A stretch of DNA of 42,500 nucleotides, taken from the NCBI RefSeq assembly GCF_000016545.1, contig NC_009437.1, positions 490,001 to 532,500 of the forward strand, written 5' to 3'. The translations under genes and the position numbers were made by a program. The notes under the pieces were generated by a model, which saw nothing but the letters and a program-made list of their open reading frames with translations, made no database searches and was not told the origin of the DNA. This document shows, in pieces, positions 26,426 through 34,456 of this stretch. Source of the DNA: Caldicellulosiruptor saccharolyticus DSM 8903 (lineage in GTDB: Bacteria > Bacillota > Thermoanaerobacteria > Caldicellulosiruptorales > Caldicellulosiruptoraceae). The first letter of the stretch is position 1. The number at the start of each line of letters is the position of its first letter.

Positions 26426-27199
26426 ATGGTTGATGAGAAAAAGACTATAAATCTTGATGTTGCTGAAATAGATAAACTCTTCGAAGAGTATCGAAAGACA
26501 AAAGATATAAACCTGAGAAATGAGCTTGTCAACAGGCATTTGTATATAGCTGAAATTGTTGCCAAAAAGTTTATAAACAGGGGAATAGAGTATGATGATT
26601 TATATCAGGTTGCATGTATGGCGCTAATAAATGCAGTTGAGAGGTTTGAACCCAACAAAGGTTATAAATTTACAAGTTTTGCAACTCCTACAATTATGGG
26701 TGAAATTAAGAGATATTTTAGAGACAGAGCATCATTAATCAGGCTTCCGAGAAGGATTTATGAGACATCAGCTAAAATAAAACTTGCCACTGAGATACTT
26801 TCAGCAAAGCTAAAGCAGCCACCAAAGATAGAAGAGATAGCTCAGTATATAGGCATTACACCTGAAGAAGTCTTAGAAGTAATGGAAGCATCGAACAACT
26901 ATCTTCCACAGTCACTTGACCAGACAATGTACGAGGATGAAGAGATGACCTTGGGAGATGTTCTTGGAAAGAGTGATGAAAACCTTGTTCAGATAGAGAA
27001 CACTGAAACAGTAAAAAAAGCAATAGACAAATTAAGTCCTTTGGAAAGAGAATTTGTTCAAAAGCGCTTTTTTGAGGAAAAGACCCAAAGAGAGATTGCT
27101 GACGAGATGAAGGTATCGCAGATGTACATTTCAAGGCTTGAAAAGAAGGTTTTAAAGAAACTAAAAGACTTAATTGATGAGACAAAGGCACCTATTTGA
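26426..27199 (+). CDS. RNA polymerase sigma factor, SigB/SigF/SigG family
   Basis: The 257-aa protein has regions 2, 3 and 4. Region 2 includes YDDLYQVACMALINAVERF and KFTSFATPTIMGEIKRYFRD; region 3 includes PPKIEEIAQYIGITPEEVLE; region 4 carries the HTH TQREIADEMKVSQMYISRLEKK. Region 4 resembles SigF/SigB, but the partner genes are not canonical SpoIIAB, so I do not call it sigF. AAGGGG lies 9 nt before ATG 26426. Its stop codon sits inside the -35 box of the tRNA-Leu promoter. Confidence 0.88.
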   Translation: MVDEKKTINLDVAEIDKLFEEYRKTKDINLRNELVNRHLYIAEIVAKKFINRGIEYDDLYQVACMALINAVERFEPNKGYKFTSFATPTIMGEIKRYFRDRASLIRLPRRIYETSAKIKLATEILSAKLKQPPKIEEIAQYIGITPEEVLEVMEASNNYLPQSLDQTMYEDEEMTLGDVLGKSDENLVQIENTETVKKAIDKLSPLEREFVQKRFFEEKTQREIADEMKVSQMYISRLEKKVLKKLKDLIDETKAPI

Positions 27200-27224
27200 C
27201 AACCCAAAAAATTTGTGTTATACT
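27196..27224 (+). promoter_or_regulatory. Strong promoter of tRNA-Leu
   Basis: Perfect TTGACA (27196-27201), 17 nt, TATACT (27219-27224) with an extended TG (27216-27217). The TGA stop of the sigma gene (27197-27199) lies within the -35 box. Confidence 0.85.
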
Positions 27225-27255
27225 ATTCTTGCTTAAAATTTTAAATATAAAGTGT

Positions 27256-27343
27256 GCCGAAGTGGTGGAACTGGCAGACGCGCTGGACTCAAAATCCAGT
27301 GGCCGCTGAGGCCGTGCGGGTTCGACTCCCGCCTTCGGCACCA
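27256..27343 (+). tRNA. tRNA-Leu (anticodon CAA)
   Basis: The acceptor stem GCCGAAG pairs with CTTCGGC and the gene-encoded end is ACCA. The anticodon stem CTGGA/TCCAG holds loop CTCAAAA, anticodon CAA at 27290-27292, reading UUG. A long variable arm (GGCCGCTGAGGCC area) marks it as a class II leucine tRNA, 88 nt with CCA. Confidence 0.97.
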
Positions 27344-27361
27344 AAAGTGCTCGCAGATAAT

Positions 27362-27400
27362 CCCCTTTTTAAACCTGAAAAGGTTTGAAAAGGGGTTTTT
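27362..27400 (+). terminator. Terminator after tRNA-Leu
   Basis: CCCCTTTT-T-AAACCT (27362-27376) pairs with AGGTTT-G-AAAAGGGG (27381-27395), followed by a T-run. The 150 bp from here to the hemerythrin gene hold no other feature that I can support. Confidence 0.85.
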
Positions 27401-27548
27401 ATTTTTGCTTTTTTAAAGTTAATAATAATTGTGCAAAATATTGAGCAAAGCAAGGAAAAAAAGATTATTAAGAAGATATGTTAAGAGTACTAATCAAAAG
27501 GGTATAAATTATTTTGAAAAATCATTTGAAGTGGAAAGGAGTGAAAAA

Positions 27549-27965
27549 ATGCCGCAAATTGAATGGCTTGACCAGTACTCTGTAGGAGTTGAGTCAATAG
27601 ACAATCAGCACAAGGAGCTATTTGCAAGGATAAATAAGCTCTTAGATGCTTGTTCTCAAGGGGAAGGGAAGAAGGTGTTGCCAGAGGTTTTAGATTTTTT
27701 AGGTGATTATGTAGTATTTCATTTTTCCACAGAAGAAAAGTATATGAAAGAGTATTTATACCCCCACTATGCTGCTCACAAAAATGAACATGATAACTTT
27801 GTTGAAACATACAAAAAGTTTCGAGAGGAGATAGAGAAAGAAGGAGCAGGAGTTGCAGCAGTTATAAAGACAAACAGACTTGTTGTTGACTGGCTCAAAA
27901 ATCATATCCTTGGAACAGATAGAAAACTTGGAGCGTTTTTGAAAGAAAAGATGCAAACAAAGTAG
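27549..27965 (+). CDS. Bacteriohemerythrin
   Basis: This oxygen-binding non-heme di-iron protein has 138 aa in a four-helix bundle. All expected ligands are visible: H21 (IDNQHKELF), H58 and E62 (HFSTEEKYM), H77 and H81 (HKNEHDNF), H119 and D124 (HILGTD). ATG 27549 has AAAGGAG just upstream; the basic in-frame extension back to 27429 lacks family similarity. In an anaerobe it probably buffers or senses oxygen; no signalling domain is fused to it. Confidence 0.93.
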   Translation: MPQIEWLDQYSVGVESIDNQHKELFARINKLLDACSQGEGKKVLPEVLDFLGDYVVFHFSTEEKYMKEYLYPHYAAHKNEHDNFVETYKKFREEIEKEGAGVAAVIKTNRLVVDWLKNHILGTDRKLGAFLKEKMQTK

Positions 27966-27986
27966 ATGATAGATTTCGGATATTGC

Positions 27987-28023
27987 AAAAAGCTGTCCAC
28001 CGCAAGGGTAGACAGCTTTTTTT
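27987..28023 (+). terminator. Bidirectional terminator after hemerythrin
   Basis: AAAAAGCTGTC (27987-27997) pairs with GACAGCTTTTT (28011-28021), with inner ACC/GGT pairs around GCAA. T-runs occur on both strands; it also ends the convergent split gene. Confidence 0.85.
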
Positions 28024-28025
28024 GT

Positions 28026-28883
28026 TTATATACTAACAACTTTTTTCTGTTTTGACCTGCCAATTGAAGTATTATCTTCTTTTCTATTTCTCAAGCTTTC
28101 AACTGGGTGTGGCGCCAATTCAACTCTGTAATCTTCGCCTTTTAAAGTGTTGTGCTTATCAATCACCACATGGCTTGCAACGGAATTTATATCATGGTTC
28201 ACTTTATTCTGGAACCAGAAAAACGTATGATTTTCTGGTAGATCATTTACATTTTTTAAATCCTCTTTGTCAGCTGTGATTTCAACCATCTGTGAAAGAA
28301 CTTTGCGTACATATTCACGCGTGTCATGGAACAGCAAAAGATTTGGGAACTGTCCGCCAGGGATGACCTCGCCCCAAGATTTATTCTCATGTTTTTGCAA
28401 AAGTTCTGCAGCTTTGTGAAGATGGGCAATTTCGGCACCAAGGTGCATCTCCCATATAGATTTTACATTTGAGTCAACCTCAGATTCATAGAATGAGTAA
28501 TACAGATAACATTCTGTGTATTCATGCAAAAGAAGACTTTCGAACCATGTGAGTCTCGGGTCAATCAACGAACCATACTGGGTTACATGTTCTTCTTCCA
28601 CCAAGGCTATTTCTAAGTAGAGCTGTCTGCCAAGGTCGTTATAATAAGTGTTACCAATGTTGTTATAAAAATTCATTGTCTGCTGCTCACCGGCTGTTAT
28701 AATGAAGATGTTTAGCTTTGTTCTAATATCTGCTTTTTTGAAATCAACGCATCTGCTGACAGTATCATAAGGGTGTCTGTGATGGACAATTGTTGGTCTT
28801 CCTGGTATTATTTCGACATAGTTTTTCACCAAATTGTTTGCTTGGATATTCGAGTCCATGTCAAGAAGGTTTGCATAACGGTA
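28026..28883 (-). pseudogene. Ferritin-like protein gene, 3' fragment (split by IS)
   Basis: This is the C-terminal two thirds of a protein cut by the IS at 28884-30141. It encodes about 280 residues; the internal ATG at 28859 is not the natural start. Helical segments carry di-iron-like motifs: LVEEEHVTQYGSLID, HEYTECYLYYSFYES, and GAEIAHLHKAAELL with an ExxH pattern. This suggests a ferritin-like four-helix fold of unknown function. Fused in frame with the 5' fragment through the shared 15-bp repeat, the intact gene would encode 424 aa (or 421 from a later start). Confidence 0.8.
28869..28883. repeat. Target-site duplication, left copy
   Basis: GTTTGCATAACGGTA is identical to 30142-30156. 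The pair flanks the IS481-like element, and in both copies it encodes the same residues (YRYAN) of the split gene. Confidence 0.9.
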
Positions 28884-30141
28884 CTCGAATAGGTGTAGAG
28901 ATATTTACCACAGCGAAAGAATGTACGAAGAAGAAAATTTCATAAAAAGAGTTGAGGCTGCCTCCCTCCTGTTTGATATAATTAAAAAGTGTAATCTAAT
29001 ATTCAAAAGAAAAATAGAAAAACTACCAGGATGGGAGGACAGCCTACTATGAATATTATATCATACCACGAACTAAGAAAAATATCCCCTCAAAAAGCTA
29101 GAGAATTAGTTCGAAAAGTCTTTGAATCAAATAACAAAAACGTATCAAAAACTGCTAAAATATTAGGTGTATCAAGACATACCGTAAGAAGAGCTGTCTA
29201 CGGTCCTCTTGAAGATAAATCAAAAAAACCTAAATCTTCTCCCAAAAAGCTTTCTTCTGAACTCGAAAATTTTATTGTCGAAGAGTCTAAAAAAACTGGT
29301 TTTAGATATAGACGTTTGTCTTTTTATCTTCTCAGAAAATATGGTATCAAAATAAGTGAAAACACAATAAAGTCAATTCTTAGAAGAAACTCTGTAGCTC
29401 GAAAAACAAAAAGAACAAAAAAAGGTGAAAGAAGTCTATACGATTATGAAACTCTTATCCCATTTTCTGAATTTCAGCTTGATACAAAACATCTTTTAGA
29501 CAAAGAAAGTCTTCCCAAGGAGGTATATGAACATATGAAAAGATACAATTTGCCTTGCTATGAGTGGAACATAATAGATGTTGCAACAAGAACAAGATTT
29601 ACAGCCTATTCTTACGAACTTTCATCCGCTTTTGGATTTATGTTCATATCCTTAGTTGCATTATGGTTAAGAACTCATAATGTAAGAAATATAATAAAGA
29701 TCCGATTAGACAATGGAGCAGAATTTTGTGGAGGAAGCGAAAGAAAGTTAAAGCAGTGGAATGAGATGCTGTCATTTTTGGGTGTAGAACTAAATCCTAT
29801 TCCACCAAAAGCAAAGCATTTAATGGGTATAATTGAAAATTCACATAGAGCTGATGATGAGTATTTTTTAATGATTCATGCTGAAAGATGTAAAACAAAA
29901 GATGAATTTATTCAAAGAGCCCAGAAATGGCAAGATACATGGAACTTTTTCAGACCTCATAATGGTAAAGGAATGAACGGGAGGACACCATTCGAAAAAT
30001 TCATAGCTTCAAAATCTCTGGTCTCCTCCCATATATTTCAATTTCCTACATTACTTCTTGAGGATATTATGAAAAAAGTAGGCACCTTCTATTCTCTGTT
30101 CTGTAATAAATTTGGTGGTAAATATGTCTTCACCACGTACC
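28884..30141 (+). mobile_element. IS481-like insertion sequence, 1258 bp
   Basis: The element is bounded by 15-bp direct repeats. Subterminal inverted repeats are GGTGTAGAGATATTTACCAC (28892-28911) and its near-complement at 30115-30134 (18 of 20 match), lying 7-8 nt inside each end. One DDE transposase is encoded. A possible promoter (TTGAGG, 19 nt, TATAAT at 28977-28982) precedes it. Long target duplications occur in IS481-family elements. It interrupts the ferritin-like gene in antisense orientation. Confidence 0.85.
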
Positions 30142-30185
30142 GTTTGCATAACGGTAAAGATGGTCAAAATCCTCAAGCAGAATAA
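29049..30185 (+). CDS. IS481-like transposase (rve integrase core)
   Basis: The protein has about 378 aa. The N-terminal HTH region (ARELVRKVFESNNKNVSKTA, then ILGVSRHTVRRAV) is followed by an RNase-H-fold core with DDE residues in FQLDTKHL, IRLDNGAEF and IENSHRADDEY. ATG 29049 follows GGGAGG with 11 nt. The frame has no stop inside the element: it crosses the right end at 30141 and ends at 30185 in the interrupted host gene, so the last 15 or so residues are encoded by host DNA. The element looks recent and the enzyme intact. Confidence 0.85.
   Translation: MNIISYHELRKISPQKARELVRKVFESNNKNVSKTAKILGVSRHTVRRAVYGPLEDKSKKPKSSPKKLSSELENFIVEESKKTGFRYRRLSFYLLRKYGIKISENTIKSILRRNSVARKTKRTKKGERSLYDYETLIPFSEFQLDTKHLLDKESLPKEVYEHMKRYNLPCYEWNIIDVATRTRFTAYSYELSSAFGFMFISLVALWLRTHNVRNIIKIRLDNGAEFCGGSERKLKQWNEMLSFLGVELNPIPPKAKHLMGIIENSHRADDEYFLMIHAERCKTKDEFIQRAQKWQDTWNFFRPHNGKGMNGRTPFEKFIASKSLVSSHIFQFPTLLLEDIMKKVGTFYSLFCNKFGGKYVFTTYRLHNGKDGQNPQAE
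30142..30156. repeat. Target-site duplication, right copy
   Basis: Exact copy of GTTTGCATAACGGTA at 28869-28883, at the right end of the IS481-like element. Confidence 0.9.
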
Positions 30186-30573
30186 AATCAAGTGTTTGTT
30201 TTACATAAGGGTCAGGTTCGTTTTGAGCAAGCCAGGCAGTAAGGTCTACAGCAACATGCTCGTATCCTATTGTAGTTTCAAGGGGTGTCTCATCAATTGG
30301 CTTTAACCAGTTGATTTGCTTTTGTTGCATCTGCTCAATTCTTCTCATCATTGCTAAATCGCATCTTACGTTATTGTCTGTGCAGTGACGGTGGAACTGA
30401 TGTGAAAACATCGAGGCTTCAGCTTCAATCCCGTTCATGAGGATTATTCTTGTCTTTGTGTAAGGGTCAACTTCATTTTTGCAGTACGACTTGGGATATA
30501 TTGTTTTCCAGTCCATGAGAAAATTTTCAATCGGCTTTGGTTTTTCTTCAAACGGATTGAACAATTTTTTCAA
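30142..30573 (-). pseudogene. Ferritin-like protein gene, 5' fragment (split by IS)
   Basis: This is the N-terminal part, about 144 native residues ending LLEDFDHLYRYAN, then three IS-encoded residues and a stop. It includes FSHQFHRHC and a helix-rich region with E and H residues that may be iron ligands. AGGAGG is one base before the TTG at 30573 and 10 nt before a second in-frame TTG at 30564, so 30564 is the likelier start. The 3' fragment is beyond the IS. I do not recognise a named function. Confidence 0.8.
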
Positions 30574-30726
30574 ACCTCCTTTTGATTGAATGTCGTATGA
30601 ACAGTAGCTTTTGGATTTTCAATATATATTTTTTCTAAGGTTTTATGAAATTATTATTTTCTTGCTATTAAAAAATGGTGTAAAATATTAAAGCGTAAAA
30701 ACAAAGAAGTAGCAGGGGGAAAAGAT

Positions 30727-32085
30727 GTGGTAAAAAAATCGCAAGAGTATATTGTCAAGATTGACACACTAAATCACCAGGCACAGGGCATTGCAAGAAT
30801 TGATGGATTTGTAGTGTTTGTTGACAATGTTCTTATTGATGAGGTTGTAAAGATTAAAATCGAAGAGGTCAAAAAAGAGTATGCCAAAGCAAACTTAATT
30901 GAAATTTTGGAAAAAAGCCCATATAGAAAAGAGCCAGAATGTCCTTATTACTACTTATGTGGTGGTTGCCATTTAATGCATGCAAAATACCAGCATCAGC
31001 TGAAGCTAAAAAAGCTTCTTGTTGAAGATGCTTTTAGGCGAATAGGGAAACTCAGCCCCAGAATAAATGATGTTATTGGAATGGAAAACCCATTTAGATA
31101 CAGAAACAAGACTGCACTACCGGTTGGAGGGGATTATAAAAAACCCCAGATAGGATTTTATAGAAAGATGACACATGATATTGTTGATATAGATTACTGT
31201 CTTATTCAGCATGAATTTTGCGATGATGTGATAAAAGGTATGAAAGATCTAATACAAAAACACAAGATAGAGGTTTATGACGAAAAAAAGCATAAAGGTG
31301 TTTTGAGGCACATTGTTGTCAGAAATTCATTTGCATTTGATGAGATGATGATCATTCTTGTTTGTACAAAAGTACCTGAGAATTTAGAGACCATAAAAAA
31401 AGACATTTTAAACAATTTTTCAAAAATTAAATCACTTTATTTAAACTTGAATCCTAAAAGGACAAATGTAATACTGGGTGATGAAGATATATTGATTTGG
31501 GGTAGTAGCACAATAAAAGACAGGATAGGGAATTTAACATTTGAAATTTCTCCAAAATCATTTTTTCAGGTAAATTCTATGCAAACAGAGGTGCTGTACA
31601 GTCAGGTAGTAAAATATCTAAGGAATATTGATGCAGAAATTGTGTTTGATGTATACTCTGGAATAGGTACCATTTCCATGTTCATAGCTCCGTTTTGCAA
31701 AAAGGTTTACACTATAGAAATTGTTGAAGATGCAGTTGAAGATGCTAAAAAAAGCAGCAAGAATAATGGTATTTCGAACATTGAATTTATATGTGGCCGT
31801 GCAGAGATTGAAATCCCAAAACTGTTGAAAAATGGAATTATACCCCAGGCTGTGATTCTTGACCCACCGCGAAGTGGATGTGAAAAAGAGCTCTTAGAAA
31901 GCCTTATAGAGCATAAAATTCCAAACATAATTTATGTATCCTGCAATCCTTCAACACTTGCAAGAGATAGCAGTATTCTTTTTTCAAATGGCTATGAAAT
32001 TTTAGAAGTCCAGCCTGTTGATATGTTTCCACAGACATTTCACGTCGAGTGCGTGGTATTGATGACAAATGTAAAAAACAAATAA
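30727..32085 (+). CDS. rlmD: 23S rRNA (uracil-C5)-methyltransferase, RlmD/RlmCD family
   Basis: This SAM-dependent enzyme forms 5-methyluridine in 23S rRNA (U1939 and/or U747 in related enzymes). The 452-aa protein has an N-terminal TRAM domain (1-60) and the four Fe-S cysteines C72, C78, C81 (CPYYYLCGGC) and C158 (DYC). The SAM motif is FDVYSGIGTISMF, then ILDPPRSGC, and the catalytic Cys lies in YVSCNPSTLARD. The start is GTG 30727, with AGGGGG 7 nt upstream. It stands alone; RlmD and RlmCD cannot be separated by eye. Confidence 0.92.
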   Translation: MVKKSQEYIVKIDTLNHQAQGIARIDGFVVFVDNVLIDEVVKIKIEEVKKEYAKANLIEILEKSPYRKEPECPYYYLCGGCHLMHAKYQHQLKLKKLLVEDAFRRIGKLSPRINDVIGMENPFRYRNKTALPVGGDYKKPQIGFYRKMTHDIVDIDYCLIQHEFCDDVIKGMKDLIQKHKIEVYDEKKHKGVLRHIVVRNSFAFDEMMIILVCTKVPENLETIKKDILNNFSKIKSLYLNLNPKRTNVILGDEDILIWGSSTIKDRIGNLTFEISPKSFFQVNSMQTEVLYSQVVKYLRNIDAEIVFDVYSGIGTISMFIAPFCKKVYTIEIVEDAVEDAKKSSKNNGISNIEFICGRAEIEIPKLLKNGIIPQAVILDPPRSGCEKELLESLIEHKIPNIIYVSCNPSTLARDSSILFSNGYEILEVQPVDMFPQTFHVECVVLMTNVKNK

Positions 32086-32088
32086 GTG

Positions 32089-32300
32089 CCTGAAAAACGG
32101 CTTGAATACAGGGCTTTCAGGTGATATGCCGCCTGCCGAAAATGTGTTTTTTGGCGGCGGAGATACCGGGAAGCCTTGTTTTTTTGTTTCTGTGATTGTT
32201 CGTGGAAACACATCCACAGCCTTTCGGGGCGGATTTTGGTAGGCAGGGTTGTGTAGACGGAAAAGACGGGGGTTGATTGTTCGAGGGAACATGTCAAAAA
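32089..32300 (+). other. Non-coding, GC-rich stretch with hairpins and an 18-nt repeat
   Basis: No gene is visible between rlmD and the HTH gene. A 7-bp hairpin (CCTGAAA 32089-32095 / TTTCAGG 32115-32121) follows the rlmD stop. A 6-bp GC hairpin (GCCGCC 32128-32133 / GGCGGC 32153-32158) comes next. TGATTGTTCGNGGRAACA then occurs twice, 80 bp apart (32193-32210 and 32273-32290); the second copy contains the inverted repeat TGTTC-N4-GAACA. The stretch is richer in GC than its left neighbour and looks like the edge of imported DNA. Confidence 0.5.
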
Positions 32301-32351
32301 TTTTAATGGTTTGAAAAGAGAAAAAATGTAAACCAATTTATCCATTATGGC

Positions 32352-32380
32352 TTGATATTATTCGTTTAGACTTATATAAT
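32352..32380 (+). promoter_or_regulatory. Sigma-A promoter of the island HTH/ECF genes
   Basis: TTGATA (32352-32357), 17 nt, TATAAT (32375-32380), 36 bp before the HTH gene. No ECF-type box is seen here, so the sigma gene seems to be expressed from a housekeeping promoter. Confidence 0.7.
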
Positions 32381-32415
32381 ATGAATTGCTAATAATTGTA
32401 TGTTTGGGTGAATAT

Positions 32416-32616
32416 ATGGTAACTGATTACATGTCTGTAAATGAAGCTTCAAAAAAGTGGGACATTTCCGTCAGGCGCATACAAAAGCTGTGTGCGGAAA
32501 ACAGAATAAACGGCGCTGTGCGTTTCAGCCGTGTATGGGCAATACCGAGAAACGCCCAAAAACCCATTGATGGCAGACTTAAGTCACAAAGAGAGAGGAA
32601 ACAAAACAGAGCATGA
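32416..32616 (+). CDS. Small excisionase-like helix-turn-helix protein
   Basis: This is a 66-aa MerR/excisionase-type DNA-binding protein. MSVNEASKKWDISVRRIQKLC forms the helix-turn-helix, and the winged part follows (GAVRFSRVWAIPRNAQKP). Such small proteins are common on clostridial mobile islands. ATG 32416 is chosen from the start of the domain; the in-frame extension to 32386 has no RBS. The ECF sigma gene starts 20 bp downstream with its own RBS, so the two are probably co-transcribed. Confidence 0.75.
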   Translation: MVTDYMSVNEASKKWDISVRRIQKLCAENRINGAVRFSRVWAIPRNAQKPIDGRLKSQRERKQNRA

Positions 32617-32635
32617 AAATGCGGGAGGTGACAAA

Positions 32636-33178
32636 ATGCTTCCAATATATCTGGCGATGCTTGACGGCGAAGAGGATAAAAATAAATTTGAATTGCTTTA
32701 TGTTACATACAGGAAGCTTATGTTCTATGTCGCCAACCGCATCCTAAATGATGAACGGTTCGCCGAGGACGCTGTACATCAGACGTTTTTGAAAATTCTT
32801 GAGAATTTCGATAAAGTGGGAGAAATTTCCTGTCACAAAACTAAGAGCTACATTGTTACTATGGTTAGAAACACCGCCATCAATTTATATAACCAAAGAA
32901 AAAGGCATACAACAATTCCCCTTGAGGATGTGGAATACTGTATAACGACCGAACCAATAAGCGTTGCGGAGGATTTGGATCATCTTGCAAGGGCGGTATT
33001 GAAGCTGCCTGTTATATATAAAGATGTGCTGACACTGAAATATGTTCAAGAGTTTTCAAATGAAGAAATAGCAAAGATGCTGGATATATCTGAGGCGACG
33101 GTTAGGAAGCGGCTTGAGCGCGCAAAACGCAGGCTTGAGGAAATTCTGGAAAGGGAGGAAAGCGCCGATGTCAATTAG
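32636..33178 (+). CDS. ECF-type RNA polymerase sigma factor (island)
   Basis: The 180-aa protein has sigma-2 (FELLYVTYRKLMFYVANRIL, DERFAEDAVHQTFLKIL, then IVTMVRNTAINLYNQRKR) and sigma-4 (LPVIYKDVLTLKYVQEFS, then HTH NEEIAKMLDISEATVRKRLERAKRRL). GGGAGGTGA precedes ATG 32636. Its 3' end overlaps the DUF4367-type gene by 11 bp, a sigma/anti-sigma pair. The codon style is more GC-rich than in the core genes, which suggests import. Its likely targets are the two TGTCACA-N16-TGTCTTA promoters at 33901 and 38091. Confidence 0.9.
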   Translation: MLPIYLAMLDGEEDKNKFELLYVTYRKLMFYVANRILNDERFAEDAVHQTFLKILENFDKVGEISCHKTKSYIVTMVRNTAINLYNQRKRHTTIPLEDVEYCITTEPISVAEDLDHLARAVLKLPVIYKDVLTLKYVQEFSNEEIAKMLDISEATVRKRLERAKRRLEEILEREESADVN

Positions 33179-33863
33179 TTTTACGGAAGACATGCTTAAA
33201 GAAGCCGTCATTAAAGCGGACATATATGAGATAGAAACCCTGTCTACAGACGATGAAATAGAGTATGAGTTCTCAAATGAGTTTAAACGAAAGATGAAAA
33301 AGCTTATACGCCAAAGCAAAACAAAAAGCCCGGTTGGAGCAATGGCTTTTTTGCGTAGGCGTGCGGTCGCTTTTGTTGCTGCAATCATTATCCTGTTTGC
33401 GTCCGCAATGAGCGTATCGGCTGTGCGTGCCGCGGTATTTGAATTCATAACCGAGGTGTACGAAAAATTCACTCATATATTCTTTAATGAAAGCCGGTCA
33501 TCTCAGGATGCGGCCGATGGATTTGCCATATATGAACCAGCCTATATACCGGAAGGCTTTAAACTGGTCAATAAAAACACCGACGGCCTTGTTCTGCTGG
33601 AATATGAAAAGGAAAATGATTTTATATCCTACAGCCAACAGTGCCTTGAAAACGTTTCAATCAACATAAATACAGAAGGTGTAAAACTGGAAGAACTTGA
33701 GTTCAAAGGTTTACCGGCCAAGTATTATTCCAATCAGGGCGTTCAAAACCTGGTCTGGTACGATGATAAGTATATGTATACGGTGTCATCAACACTGGAT
33801 AGAGACATCGTGTTTAAGATTGCGGAAAGCGTTGAAATTACAGGCACGGACTTAAGTCCATAA
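33168..33863 (+). CDS. Membrane anti-sigma-like protein with DUF4367-type outer domain
   Basis: The 231-aa protein has a cytoplasmic head (1-62, acidic then basic), one transmembrane helix (about 65-90, VAFVAAIIILFASAMSVSAV) and an extracellular domain (about 115-228). The outer domain starts YEPAYIPEGFKLVNKN, typical of DUF4367 domains fused to anti-sigma factors. GGGAGG lies about 9 nt before ATG 33168, inside the sigma gene. Coupling with the sigma gene supports the anti-sigma role; the signal is unknown. The AT-rich hairpin-like stretch after the stop (33868-33898) may end the transcript. Confidence 0.8.
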   Translation: MSISFTEDMLKEAVIKADIYEIETLSTDDEIEYEFSNEFKRKMKKLIRQSKTKSPVGAMAFLRRRAVAFVAAIIILFASAMSVSAVRAAVFEFITEVYEKFTHIFFNESRSSQDAADGFAIYEPAYIPEGFKLVNKNTDGLVLLEYEKENDFISYSQQCLENVSININTEGVKLEELEFKGLPAKYYSNQGVQNLVWYDDKYMYTVSSTLDRDIVFKIAESVEITGTDLSP

Positions 33864-33900
33864 AGTTCAGAAAAATTTTCTAAAAAATTTTTTTATTTTC

Positions 33901-33930
33901 TGTCACAAAAGTCTCTTTTGATTTGTCTTA
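33901..33930 (+). promoter_or_regulatory. ECF-type promoter of the secreted-protein genes
   Basis: TGTCACA (33901-33907), 16 nt, TGTCTTA (33924-33930). The same two boxes with the same spacing recur at 38091-38120, and similarity continues into the leader (AGACA, then GGAGGTTTTT). The form resembles ECF41-like promoters (TGTCACA-N16-CGTC). It lies directly after the ECF/anti-sigma pair. Confidence 0.65.
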
Positions 33931-33964
33931 TTTTATGAAGACAAAAAATAAAGGAGGTTTTTCA

Positions 33965-34398
33965 ATGATCAAAAAGAGTTTTTTATCTTTTGCATTAAGT
34001 ATCCTGCTTATTTTGTCTGTATTAACATCGACAGCATTGGCCGCAGGAGAAACAAGTGCAACGCCGAAGTCAGTGGTGTCCATTCAGTATGTTTACATCA
34101 ACCAGGCAAGCACCTCTCGCTCACTATTTCAGCAAGCGGAACGGCCACTGTGTATGGGTATGTGCAAAAAACACCGGCCGGAAAAAACATTTATCTCACA
34201 TCTGCTTTGCAGCGTTATTCTAACGGATCATGGACAGATGTGAAAAGCTGGTCTAAATCTTCAACATCTTCGTCAGCATCCATACTGGAAACATATCAGG
34301 TATCCAGTGGGACTTACAGGGTTGAGACATATTACTATGTATCTGGTGATGGCGGCTATGAATCAGATACGATTTACAGTAAAACTGTAACTTATTAG
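33965..34398 (+). pseudogene. Secreted beta-rich protein gene with frameshift (DUF6147-like)
   Basis: AAGGAGG precedes ATG 33965. The first frame gives a signal peptide (MIKKSFLSFALSILLILSVL, then cleavage near ALAAG) and a short mature part up to INQAS, and then runs out of frame. The second frame carries LSLTISASGTATVYGYVQKT through TYRVETYYYVS to its stop at 34398. Joining them needs one extra base (or loss of two) between about 34105 and 34135; the intact protein would be 144 aa. The short beta-rich, Ser/Thr-rich pattern resembles clostridial DUF6147-type secreted proteins, an assignment from memory. It is the first gene after the ECF promoter. Confidence 0.65.
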
Positions 34399-34456
34399 TA
34401 CAGTGATATCGTTTTACTGGAAAAAATTAAAACAAAAACGGAGAGGAGAATAATTT

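Noticed and set aside
26426-27199. Calling the sigma gene sigF and the trio spoIIA
   Set aside because: The middle gene lacks SpoIIAB kinase motifs and the promoter looks like sigma-A; the canonical spoIIA operon is more likely elsewhere.
28857-28859. Treating the ATG at 28859 as the true start of an intact 277-aa gene
   Set aside because: The frame continues upstream into the 15-bp repeat and joins the 5' fragment across the IS; it is an internal Met.
32831-32860. A further TGTCACA-N16-TGTTACT inside the ECF sigma coding sequence
   Set aside because: The second box differs from TGTCTTA, the leader similarity seen at the other two sites is absent, and it lies within a conserved coding region; probably chance.
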